In this document: piece by piece, positions 1 through 6,236 of the stretch | How positions within the stretch are numbered: the stretch's first letter is position 1 | Layout of the letters: every line of letters begins with the position of its first letter | Source: Rhodoluna sp. | Lineage (GTDB): Bacteria; Actinomycetota; Actinomycetes; Actinomycetales; Microbacteriaceae | Length of the DNA: 13,064 bases | Direction: 5' to 3' | Assembly (NCBI GenBank): GCA_026393335.1 | Contig: JAPLAJ010000066.1 | Coordinates: 1 to 13,064 of the forward strand | Program-made: the position numbers and the translations under genes | The notes under the pieces: model-generated | Databases searched by the model: none | What the model was told of the DNA's origin: nothing | The model's input: only the letters and a program-made list of their open reading frames with translations

Positions 1-156
1 AAGGCAGTGAATGTGCCAACCGCTCTGATTGTTGTATCGGCTCTTGCCGGTGGTGCTCTTGCTGGAGTTCTAGGATCTCTGCTTGCCATCCCAACAGCTG
101 CAACCATACTGCTGATACTTCGTGAAGTATGGGTACCTAGACAAGATAAACGCTAG
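1..156 (+). CDS. AI-2E family transporter (UPF0118/PerM-like), C-terminal fragment
   Basis: Frame 1 is open from the window edge to a TAG at 154-156, giving the last 51 residues of a membrane protein. The visible part has a small-residue-rich hydrophobic stretch (ALIVVSALAGGALAGVLGSL), then a LAIPTAA segment, a second hydrophobic run and a short basic tail ending in RQDKR. This pattern matches the C-terminal end of AI-2E/PerM family integral membrane proteins, which close with a GxLGxxLAIPxAA motif, a last helix and a charged tail. Family members are multi-pass proteins with proposed transport roles, and the substrate cannot be told from this fragment. The gene converges on the alpha/beta hydrolase: the two TAG stop codons share the palindrome CTAG at 153-156, so there is no room for a terminator between them. 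The start lies outside the window. Confidence 0.72.
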   Translation, partial: KAVNVPTALIVVSALAGGALAGVLGSLLAIPTAATILLILREVWVPRQDKR

Positions 157-872
157 GGCGTATAAAACTCAGGTAAGGGAAACTTAGTTGGGTTGGTTAC
201 CTTTACTATCTCGTCTAAGACTCTTTTAGTAGCACTTTCGCCAACCCAAAGATGCTTAGCATCTAGGACATTGATTAACTCAATCGACTTGATAGCAAGA
301 AAGCGTATGGCTGCTTCATCAGGTTTTAGATAGTCATCTAGCTCTGGGATGAGAGCAACAAGTTTCTTATCAACACTATTCCAGCGCTCTAGCTCTGCAA
401 CACTGGTTCTGTGTAGCGGTGGTGAGAGTAAAACTGCACCAAGCACATCAAGATCAGGTCCATACTTCAATGCCAACTCTGTGCCAAAGGACCAACCAAC
501 AAGCCAAATGTTTGGCAGGTTATGTTCATGCGCATAAGCCACAGCCGCTTCTACATCTAGTTTTTCTAAAACTCCACCATTGAATTCACCTTGGCTTGTG
601 CCATGAGGCGAACTTGTGCCGCGAGTATTGAAGCGAAGAATGGCTAGGTCGGCTAGAGCGGGAAGTCTGTTGGCTGCTTTTCTATAGATATGTGAATCCA
701 TGAATCCACCTGCTGTTGGCAGAGGATGGAGCATGATTAAAGTCGCTATAGGTTCCTTATCAAGAGGTAGCGCAAGTTCTCCTATAAGAGTTAGTCCATC
801 TGCAGTGTTTAGTTCTAGCGGAATTCTTTTTGAAGGTAATTCAACCGAAGATCTGATTTCTATCTGACTCAA
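153..872 (-). CDS. Alpha/beta hydrolase family protein
   Basis: Predicted cytoplasmic serine hydrolase of about 239 residues. The nucleophile elbow is G-W-S-F-G (Ser at about residue 128), preceded by an oxyanion-type HPLPTAGG segment near residue 50 and an RFNTRG segment near 81. A likely catalytic His sits in KHLWVGE near residue 207, and the acid is probably in the PELDDYLKP region. No signal peptide or membrane segment is seen. Similar proteins (COG2945-like) are widespread in Actinobacteria, but the substrate is unknown. I chose the TTG at 872 because its first two bases overlap the TGA stop (871-869) of the upstream gene in a TTGA junction, and an AAGGAAG sequence lies 6 nt upstream. 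A longer reading from a TTG at 899 (248 residues) has no visible ribosome binding site. It is the last gene of the minus-strand series and converges on the AI-2E gene. Confidence 0.82.
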   Translation of the reverse strand: MSQIEIRSSVELPSKRIPLELNTADGLTLIGELALPLDKEPIATLIMLHPLPTAGGFMDSHIYRKAANRLPALADLAILRFNTRGTSSPHGTSQGEFNGGVLEKLDVEAAVAYAHEHNLPNIWLVGWSFGTELALKYGPDLDVLGAVLLSPPLHRTSVAELERWNSVDKKLVALIPELDDYLKPDEAAIRFLAIKSIELINVLDAKHLWVGESATKRVLDEIVKVTNPTKFPLPEFYTP

Positions 873-1171
873 AACAATCTTCCTTGGAACTTCTTCCAAC
901 AGGCATTGTGAAAGTGTCGACGCTTCTCAGGCCCATATGCACTCTCCCAGGCAACTACGTGAGAGATTCCAGTGCCAAAGCTAAGTGAGCAGAACGGGCA
1001 TATCCATTTCTTTGTTTCTTCTGCATTGTTACCAGATGTGCTCTGCACATAAAACTCAACTCCGTTTTTGATCACACTGGTTTTTATGCCATCTCTCAAA
1101 CGGATAATGTCGATAGGTTCTTCATCATCGTTGTTTCTTTGAAACCCTTTAGGTTTATTGTTTCTACCCAC
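869..1171 (-). CDS. Small zinc-ribbon-like conserved actinobacterial protein
   Basis: A 100-residue protein with a basic, Asn-rich, probably disordered N-terminus, a central segment around residues 20-45, and a C-terminal potential metal-binding cluster: Cys58-x2-Cys61, His71, then His86-x-His88-x2-Cys91. The pattern CPFC, then HVVAW, then RRHFHNACW suggests a treble-clef or zinc-ribbon fold. I recognise it as a family common in Actinobacteria, where members are often labelled 'ATP/GTP-binding protein' without any visible nucleotide-binding motif. None is visible here either: there is no Walker A. Function is unknown, and nucleic-acid or protein binding is only a guess from the fold type. The start is GTG, 3 bp after the stop of the muralytic gene, with a weak ribosome binding site, so translation is probably coupled. 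The stop overlaps the hydrolase start. An HNH nuclease relative cannot be excluded. Confidence 0.75.
   Translation of the reverse strand: MGRNNKPKGFQRNNDDEEPIDIIRLRDGIKTSVIKNGVEFYVQSTSGNNAEETKKWICPFCSLSFGTGISHVVAWESAYGPEKRRHFHNACWKKFQGRLF
879..885 (-). promoter_or_regulatory. Shine-Dalgarno deciding the hydrolase start
   Basis: On the minus strand the sequence AAGGAAG lies 6 nt upstream of the TTG at 872, inside the 3' end of the zinc-ribbon gene. The upstream TTG at 899 lacks such a site. This favours a translationally coupled start at the TTGA overlap. Confidence 0.6.
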
Positions 1172-1174
1172 GAT

Positions 1175-1840
1175 TTAGTACCAATTGAACTTATTGGAGT
1201 GAGCCATAGCTCCACAAGGAGCACCATAGCGGCTCTTGATATAACTAATTCCCCAGCGAACCTGAGTTTCTGGATTGGTCGCCCAGTCAGCACCCATCTC
1301 AGCCATCTTGCGACCTGGCAGTGACTGCGGAATTCCATAGGCCCCTGAAGACTTGTTCAAAGCATCCCAACGCCAATTGGACTCTCTCTCCCAAAGAGCA
1401 ACTAGACATGAGTACTGATCTCTTCCCCAGTTGTTCTTATTTACCAGAGAGTATGCGAACTCTTTGATTGAGCCTGTTTCAGGAGTAGCGGCATTGGCCA
1501 CATAGATAGCAGCTGCTTCATCCCCTGTGACAATTGCCCAGCCGCCGCGCTCAAAGCTAATCTTCTGCTGGGATGTGAAGCCATAGATTTGGTCGTCTTC
1601 ACCGGTATTTGAGTATGAAGAGTTGTAGGCATATGCGGAGGTAAGCGCACCCCCATAAGGGTCAATGACTGTGACCATGGCGTAACTAGCGATACAGGTG
1701 ATAGCAATAACGTTGGCTGTTAGAACCTTGATTTTCTTAGCTAACTGCAGGTTTTCTAACTTGGGAGCTAGCTTGCGGCCAAATATGCGCTGAACTAGGC
1801 GTTTTCCCATTGAAGGTCTAACCAACTCGTATCTACCCAT
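1175..1840 (-). CDS. Exported or anchored SLT-like muralytic protein (aggregation-promoting-factor type C-terminus)
   Basis: A 221-residue protein. Residues 1-36 are strongly basic, 37-58 form one hydrophobic segment followed by small residues (ALTSAYA), consistent with a signal peptide with a long n-region or an uncleaved anchor. A Ser/Gly/Asp-rich linker follows, and the C-terminal domain spans about 130-221. That domain has the lytic-transglycosylase-like signature ES (Glu153 as likely catalytic acid) followed by NKSSGAYGIPQ, then GADWATNPETQVRWG and a final WY. Cys145 and Cys209 could form a disulfide outside the cell. The domain resembles the C-terminal part of aggregation-promoting factors and secreted transglycosylase SLT proteins, so peptidoglycan cleavage or binding is the likely role. 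Start: ATG with a GGCGGTG-type site upstream; a second Met at residue 11 is possible. It lies 61 bp after the nuclease gene. Confidence 0.82.
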   Translation of the reverse strand: MGRYELVRPSMGKRLVQRIFGRKLAPKLENLQLAKKIKVLTANVIAITCIASYAMVTVIDPYGGALTSAYAYNSSYSNTGEDDQIYGFTSQQKISFERGGWAIVTGDEAAAIYVANAATPETGSIKEFAYSLVNKNNWGRDQYSCLVALWERESNWRWDALNKSSGAYGIPQSLPGRKMAEMGADWATNPETQVRWGISYIKSRYGAPCGAMAHSNKFNWY

Positions 1841-1901
1841 TTGTTCACCGCCTTAGCTTCAAACACCAAGTTTACCCGAAGGTCTTGAGCAGGCCTAGAG
1901 G

Positions 1902-2630
1902 CTAGCCCCTTGGAATCAGCTGATTAGGGCAGTTTTTGAGCACCCTAGACATTGCATCACGTTCTGCTTTAGTTACCCAGAGCAGGTATTTACGCTTAAC
2001 AGCAATCTGTCTAGAAACATAGGAGCAACGGTATTTGCTATTCGGAGGAAGCCAGCTTGCTGCATCACTATCGCTTTTTTGCATGTTTGCAGGTCCATCA
2101 ACAGCCAATAGATTCAACGGATCGTTATAGAAGGCAAAGCGTTTGGAGTATGAAAGCTGCTGTGCTCCTTTTTGCCAGGCATCGCTGACGGCAACAACGT
2201 GATCTATTTGGACAGCACTGGAGGTACTAACTCCTCTAACGAAGTAAATCTTTTTGGCTGTGTATGGGTCGTTCAAGATGCCGGTAGCAACTGTGCATCT
2301 TGGGGATTCTCGCCAAGTGATTGATTTTAGATCTCTGCGAAGAATGTAGTTTCTTGCATCGCATTCACCAATGTCACCCCAACCATCGCTAAACAGGTCT
2401 CTGTCATAACCAGTCTTTGGCGCTCTGCCTTTGACTGGAATCTTGGCTAGTGCCACGGTTGCTTTGGTTCCAGTTGCAGCATTACTAAAGGTTGCTTGTG
2501 TTTGTGTGGAGACTAAACCGGCTAACAGTCCTAAAGCTAAAGAACTAGCGGCGACCTTTTTGAAGTGCTTGCTCACGCTGAAGCGTTTCAACAACTTTCT
2601 CCAGGAATGCGTCAACTTGGTACTCTGCAT
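1902..2630 (-). CDS. Secreted HNH endonuclease family protein (DUF1524-like)
   Basis: A 242-residue protein. The first 28 residues are basic, 29-40 are hydrophobic (SSLALGLLAGLV) and the STQTQATFSNA region holds likely signal peptidase sites, so it is probably exported. The catalytic region carries QIDHVVAVSDAW (Asp143-His144), then NDPLNLLAVDG with Asn173, and ANMQKSDSDAASWLPP, the spacing expected of DUF1524/HNH nucleases. Cys90, Cys112, Cys202 and Cys234 could form two disulfides, which fits an extracellular enzyme. The likely activity is DNA or RNA cleavage, in scavenging or in competition; neither is shown. The gene begins inside the DivIVA-motif gene (86-bp overlap). The ATG at 2630 has an excellent AAGGAGG seven bases upstream. 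A shorter start at a GTG (2576) would give a more standard signal peptide but has a poor ribosome binding site. Confidence 0.84.
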   Translation of the reverse strand: MQSTKLTHSWRKLLKRFSVSKHFKKVAASSLALGLLAGLVSTQTQATFSNAATGTKATVALAKIPVKGRAPKTGYDRDLFSDGWGDIGECDARNYILRRDLKSITWRESPRCTVATGILNDPYTAKKIYFVRGVSTSSAVQIDHVVAVSDAWQKGAQQLSYSKRFAFYNDPLNLLAVDGPANMQKSDSDAASWLPPNSKYRCSYVSRQIAVKRKYLLWVTKAERDAMSRVLKNCPNQLIPRG

Positions 2631-3111
2631 AACCGCCCCTCCTTGACTTGAATGTTGCTATACGAAGTTCTTTCACTGTCAATTTTGCCTTATTTTCAAG
2701 ACTTTTCCCCAGTTGAGAACATAACTTGTCAACCTGCTTGGTGCTATAACCCCGATTAGGCCACAATCGCTTAGAGAATTTTCTGCGTCTAGGCTTGTTG
2801 CACCTTGCCAGCACAAGCTTTTTCAGATCTGAAAGGTTTTCGGTGTAGTCAAAATAACCAATCTTGAGTAACTCTTGACCATACTCATTGGCTGCAAAGA
2901 CATCTTCAAGCTTTTCTAAAGCGGCATCAACTACCGATATTGAATAGCCATTTCTCTCAAGTTCAAAACGAGTAGTTCTAACATCCATCGAGGTGAGCAG
3001 AGCTTTTGAGGTATCGGTGTATTGCTCTCTAGCAAGTTTGAGAAACTCATCAACTTGGCTAATCTTGTAGCCACGTTTTCTTTTGCCTGAACGAATAAAT
3101 GCGTAACTCAC
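2545..3111 (-). CDS. DivIVA-domain repeat protein (four GYxxxxVD motifs)
   Basis: A basic 188-residue protein with four copies of a short DivIVA-type motif: Gly14-Tyr15 with QVDEFL, Gly55-Tyr56 with VVDAAL, Gly121-Tyr122 with QVDKLC, and Gly160-Tyr161 with QVDAFL. Between motifs 1 and 2 and again between 3 and 4 the spacer has the pattern LT-x2-(D/E)-(V/L)-R-x2-(T)-F-x3-R, so the protein seems built from two copies of a two-motif unit joined by a basic linker. True DivIVA/Wag31 proteins have one such N-terminal motif followed by a long coiled coil; no such coiled coil is visible here, so this is not Wag31. It fits the actinobacterial DivIVA-domain-repeat family often encoded next to cdsA. A role in membrane-curvature or pole recognition is inferred from the motif. 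Start GTG at 3111, 21 bp after cdsA; weak ribosome binding site. Confidence 0.8.
   Translation of the reverse strand: MSYAFIRSGKRKRGYKISQVDEFLKLAREQYTDTSKALLTSMDVRTTRFELERNGYSISVVDAALEKLEDVFAANEYGQELLKIGYFDYTENLSDLKKLVLARCNKPRRRKFSKRLWPNRGYSTKQVDKLCSQLGKSLENKAKLTVKELRIATFKSRRGGYAEYQVDAFLEKVVETLQREQALQKGRR
2638..2644 (-). promoter_or_regulatory. Strong Shine-Dalgarno for the secreted nuclease, inside the upstream gene
   Basis: AAGGAGG on the minus strand, 7 nt before the ATG at 2630. In the frame of the overlapping DivIVA-motif gene the same bases fall in the codons for the fourth repeat's Arg-Arg-Gly-Gly. It could therefore be a coincidence of coding, but it is the best ribosome binding site in this part of the window and supports the long overlap. 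Confidence 0.6.
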
Positions 3112-3132
3112 TTCTCTATTCTCTCAAAACAT

Positions 3133-4005
3133 TTAGAAGAATCTGACACTAAGAGCCATCATTAGATATGAGCTCAAAGCCGCAGGAAGCATAGAGTCTA
3201 GGCGGTCCATCATTCCACCATGACCTGGAATTAGAGAAGACATGTCTTTGACACCAAGGTCTCTCTTGATTAGAGATTCAGCAAAGTCACCTAGAACCGC
3301 TGACATCAAGATAACTCCGGCAAAGATAACTCCTAGCCACCAAGGCAGTTGCAATAACCATACGGTTTGCAAAACAGCGCTAGCCAAACCGAACAGAGCC
3401 GAGATGAAGAAGCCTTCCCAGCTCTTTTTAGGGCTAACCTTTGGAAGCATCGGGTGTTTACCAAGTTTTCTTCCAAACAGGTAAGCGCTGCTATCGATAA
3501 TAATCACGGTAGTAACAAAAGTGATGATCCAATACTTGCCTTCAACAAAACCATTGTGGGCTGGCTCTCTAAACAGGAGTGCTGCAAAGCTCATAGTTAG
3601 TGGAAGGTAGATAACCACAAACGCAGAAGCAGAAAAGTCTCTGAATGCTTCAGCGAACGTTCTCTTTAGGGTGCCACGCATGATTAGGAGCTCAACACTT
3701 CTCCAGAGAACTAGTGCACCAACTATGGCCAGCACTCCCATCCACTGCGCTATTTCGCCTCCCCAATAGGTAAGCGGGATCACAATCAGAGAACCTATAG
3801 TTACAGGAATTCTTGGCACATGCCAGTTCTTTTGTCTAAGGGCAGTGGAGAGTTCCCAGCAACCAATTGCAATGGCTGTTGCGATAAAGAAAATGAATAA
3901 CTCTTTGACAACCAGAACTGATGCTAGAAAAGCAAAGGACAGAAGCAACCCAAAGATTACTGATTGGGATAAAGATCTGCCGCCCTTGGCCTCTACTGTG
4001 CTCAA
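3133..4005 (-). CDS. cdsA: Phosphatidate cytidylyltransferase
   Basis: Integral membrane enzyme that makes CDP-diacylglycerol from phosphatidic acid and CTP, the entry point for phospholipid synthesis. At 290 residues it has about eight hydrophobic segments starting at residue 16. The C-terminal half carries the family signature: Asp171-SSAYLFGRKLGKH, then VSPKKSWEG (190-198), then GDFAESLIKRDLGVKD (239-254) and IPGHGGMMDRLDS (259-271), which holds the metal-binding acidic residues. The start is TTG at 4005; no ATG or GTG is available near the N-terminus. It follows the frr stop TAG with no spacing and in the same frame, with GAGGT just upstream inside frr. It sits in the conserved pyrH-frr-cdsA order, so it is probably co-transcribed and translationally coupled with frr. 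Confidence 0.97.
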   Translation of the reverse strand: MSTVEAKGGRSLSQSVIFGLLLSFAFLASVLVVKELFIFFIATAIAIGCWELSTALRQKNWHVPRIPVTIGSLIVIPLTYWGGEIAQWMGVLAIVGALVLWRSVELLIMRGTLKRTFAEAFRDFSASAFVVIYLPLTMSFAALLFREPAHNGFVEGKYWIITFVTTVIIIDSSAYLFGRKLGKHPMLPKVSPKKSWEGFFISALFGLASAVLQTVWLLQLPWWLGVIFAGVILMSAVLGDFAESLIKRDLGVKDMSSLIPGHGGMMDRLDSMLPAALSSYLMMALSVRFF

Positions 4006-4566
4006 CTAAACCTCGAGCAGTTCGGCTTCTTTACGCTTTAGAGCCTCGTCGATGTTATCAACGTTGGTCTTAGTTAGCGCTTCTAATTCTTTTTCTGCAC
4101 GAGAAAGGTCATCATCTCCAGCAAGACCATCTTTCTTCAAGGCATCAAGATCATCTTTAGCTTTGCGTCTAATGTTTCTAACAGCGACTCTGTGATCTTC
4201 TGCTTTGGTCTTTACAACCTTCACATACTCTTTACGACGGTCTTCAGTTAGATCTGGAAGAGTGACTCGAACAAGTGCACCGTCGTTAGTTGGGTTAGCT
4301 CCTAGGTTAGGCATATCTCTAATTGCCTTTTCGATAGCAGCAAGAGCACCCTTGTCATAAGGAGTCACAACAATTGTTCTAGCCTCAGGGTTAGCAATAG
4401 AACCAAGTGAAGAAAGAGCTGTTGGTGTGCCATAGTAATCAACCATTAGCTTTTGGAATAGAGCAGGGTTCGCTCTACCAGTTCTAATAGTTGAGAAGTC
4501 TTCTTTAGCTGACTCGACAGCTTTGCCCATCTTCTCTCCAGCGGTAGCTAAGATTTCGGTGATCAT
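4006..4566 (-). CDS. frr: Ribosome recycling factor
   Basis: RRF works with EF-G to split post-termination ribosomes. The product is 186 residues, about the usual 185. Recognisable features are the N-terminal helix with STIRTGRANPALF (residues 25-37), which includes the conserved Arg31, the domain II segment IVVTPYDKGALAAIEKAIRD, then the ADNT-like NDGALVRVTLPDLTEDRRKEY segment and the helical C-terminus with VRNIRRKAKDDLDALKKDG. The start ATG at 4566 has an AAGGAG site a few bases upstream. It lies 29 bp after pyrH and directly abuts cdsA, typical of the actinobacterial pyrH-frr-cdsA unit. Confidence 0.98.
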   Translation of the reverse strand: MITEILATAGEKMGKAVESAKEDFSTIRTGRANPALFQKLMVDYYGTPTALSSLGSIANPEARTIVVTPYDKGALAAIEKAIRDMPNLGANPTNDGALVRVTLPDLTEDRRKEYVKVVKTKAEDHRVAVRNIRRKAKDDLDALKKDGLAGDDDLSRAEKELEALTKTNVDNIDEALKRKEAELLEV

Positions 4567-4595
4567 GTTTCTCCTTATATGTGTTACTAAAAAGA

Positions 4596-5306
4596 CTACG
4601 CTCTTACGCGAGTTCCAATGTTTTTACCTAACAGGGCCTTGGTGATGTTACCTTCAGGCTGCATGCCGAAGACCACCATAGGCATGTTGTTATCCATGCA
4701 GAGGCTAAATGCCGTTGAGTCAACAACCTTTAGCTTTTTCATTAGAGCTTCCTGGTAGGTAAGTTCATCAAGTTTCTTAGCCTTTGGGTCCTTCTTAGGA
4801 TCTGCTGAGTAAACTCCATCAACACCGTTCTTGGCTACAAGAACTTCTGAGGCATGGATTTCTAGAGCTCTCTGTGCTGCGACAGTGTCAGTTGAGAAGT
4901 AAGGAAGACCAGCTCCTGCACCGAAGATTACAACTCTGCCCTTTTCCATGTGTCTGATGGCACGAAGTGGAATGTAAGGCTCGGTAACCTGAGCCATAGA
5001 GATAGCGGACTGCACTCTAGTGTCACAACCAGCTTGTTCTAGGAAGTCTTGAAGAGCAAGAGCGTTCATGACTGTGCCCAACATACCCATGTAGTCGGCA
5101 CGAGATCTGTCCATGCCTCGCTGAGATAACTCTGCTCCTCTAAAGAAGTTACCGCCACCAACAACGATGGCAATTTCTACCTTCTTGGCAGCATCGGCAA
5201 TTTCTTTAGCAATTGCTGCAACAACATCTGGATTTACTCCCAGGTTCCCAGCCCCAAAGGCTTCACCTGATAATTTCAACAAAACGCGACGTGGAGTTGA
5301 TGGCAT
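4596..5306 (-). CDS. pyrH: UMP kinase
   Basis: Bacterial UMP kinase of the amino-acid-kinase fold, converting UMP to UDP with ATP and normally controlled by GTP and UTP. The product is 236 residues from the chosen ATG. Motifs: KLSGEAF at 11-17, VVGGGNFFRG at 48-57, DYMGMLGTVMNALALQ at 71-86, then GLPYFSTDTVAAQRALEI at 133-150, and KNGVDGVYSADPKKDPKA at 159-176. I prefer the ATG at 5306, which has AGAGGG six bases upstream; a TTG at 5321 would add five residues and places the ribosome binding site inside the gene. It follows the terminator after tsf, so it may need its own promoter or depend on readthrough. A TAAACT sequence at 5338-5343 (minus strand) is a possible -10 box, with no good -35. 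Confidence 0.97.
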   Translation of the reverse strand: MPSTPRRVLLKLSGEAFGAGNLGVNPDVVAAIAKEIADAAKKVEIAIVVGGGNFFRGAELSQRGMDRSRADYMGMLGTVMNALALQDFLEQAGCDTRVQSAISMAQVTEPYIPLRAIRHMEKGRVVIFGAGAGLPYFSTDTVAAQRALEIHASEVLVAKNGVDGVYSADPKKDPKAKKLDELTYQEALMKKLKVVDSTAFSLCMDNNMPMVVFGMQPEGNITKALLGKNIGTRVRA

Positions 5307-5350
5307 CTCTATCCCTCTCAAAGACCTATTCGTCTCTAGTTTAGGCCCGC

Positions 5351-5383
5351 AAAGGAAAAGGCTCGGTCTTTACAGACCGAGCC
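5351..5383 (-). terminator. Rho-independent terminator after tsf
   Basis: A perfect 10-bp stem (GGCTCGGTCT at 5360-5369 pairing with AGACCGAGCC at 5374-5383) with a 4-nt loop lies 24 bp after the tsf stop codon. On the minus strand it is followed by TTTTCCTTTG, an interrupted T-tract. It should end most rpsB-tsf transcripts before pyrH, which fits the much higher need for S2 and EF-Ts. Confidence 0.88.
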
Positions 5384-5406
5384 AATTCATTTTCAAGCTA
5401 TTTGTC

Positions 5407-6234
5407 TTATGCGCCTACGCGGTAACGCACGAAAGCAGAGACGGTTAGACCGTGCTGCTCAAGTACCTTGGCAACGCTAAGTTTGTTGTCCTTGGCAAAG
5501 TCCTGCTCCAATAGACAGTTTTCCTTGAAGAATCCCTTAACGCGACCTTCAACGATCTTCTCAAGAGCAGCCTCTGGCTTACCTTCGTTACGAGCAGTCT
5601 CTGTTGCAATGCGACGCTCGGTGTCAACGATGTCCTGAGGGACATCTGCCATGGTTAGGTAGGTTGGGCTGAATGCTGCAATGTGAACTGCAACATCGTG
5701 AGCTGTTTCAACATCTGCACCCTTGAACGCAACTAAAACACCAACCTGTGGAGGTAGGTCCTTTGATGTGCGGTGAAGGTAAGCGTCAATGTTGTCATCT
5801 GCAACAACCGATAGACGACGAAGTTCAACCTTCTCGCCCATGATTGCAGCTTCATCAGTGATTGAATCACCAACAGTTCTACCAGCTAGTGGAGCAGCTA
5901 GTGCTGCCTCAACAGTGTCTGCACCTGCTGCTGCAATAGCATCAGCAATAGTTTCACCAAGAGCTACGAACTTCTCTGCCTTAGCAACGAAGTCAGTCTC
6001 ACAGGCTAGTTCGATTAGGTAACCTTTGCCTGAAGCAACACGAGCAAGAACGATTCCGTTGCTTGTGGTTCTTCCTTCACGCTTGGTAACACCCTTGAGG
6101 CCCTTTAGACGAAGGAACTCCATCGCCTTATCGATGTTGCCATCAGCCTCATCAAGAGCACCCTTGCAGTCCATCATTCCAGCGCCTGAGCGATCGCGCA
6201 GAGTCTTTACATCTGCTGCTGTGTAGTTAGCCAT
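5407..6234 (-). CDS. tsf: Elongation factor Ts
   Basis: EF-Ts is the nucleotide exchange factor for EF-Tu. At 275 residues it has the usual actinobacterial length. The N-terminal UBA-like domain (about 1-50) contains TAADVKTLRDRSGAGMMDCK and ALDEADGNIDKAMEFLRLKG; the core has ELACETDFVAK (residues 75-85), whose TDFVAK is the EF-Tu-contacting motif. The start ATG at 6234 lies 2 bp after the rpsB stop, and the AAGGAAG ribosome binding site sits in the last codons of rpsB, so the two are coupled. Arginine codons here are mainly CGT/CGC, unlike less expressed neighbours, which use AGA more freely; this is consistent with high expression. Confidence 0.98.
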   Translation of the reverse strand: MANYTAADVKTLRDRSGAGMMDCKGALDEADGNIDKAMEFLRLKGLKGVTKREGRTTSNGIVLARVASGKGYLIELACETDFVAKAEKFVALGETIADAIAAAGADTVEAALAAPLAGRTVGDSITDEAAIMGEKVELRRLSVVADDNIDAYLHRTSKDLPPQVGVLVAFKGADVETAHDVAVHIAAFSPTYLTMADVPQDIVDTERRIATETARNEGKPEAALEKIVEGRVKGFFKENCLLEQDFAKDNKLSVAKVLEQHGLTVSAFVRYRVGA

Positions 6235-6236
6235 GA

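Noticed and set aside
1096..1707. Alternative minus-strand frames overlapping the muralytic gene (1096-1338 and 1441-1707)
   Set aside because: They are out-of-frame shadows with no family resemblance, while the main frame carries the SLT-like motifs.
1841..1901. Riboswitch (for example c-di-AMP type) before the muralytic gene
   Set aside because: The gap is only 61 bp and shows just a small ACC-TTCG-GGT tetraloop hairpin, too little for that riboswitch.
5307..5321. TTG start for pyrH, five residues upstream
   Set aside because: The AGAGGG ribosome binding site lies inside that extension and serves the ATG at 5306, which also gives the usual UMP kinase N-terminus.
5789..6226. Plus-strand open frames over tsf, and similar ones over rpsB, rnhB, lepB, rplS and dprA
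   Set aside because: They lie antisense to well-recognised genes, have low-complexity products and no ribosome binding sites; they reflect codon composition.
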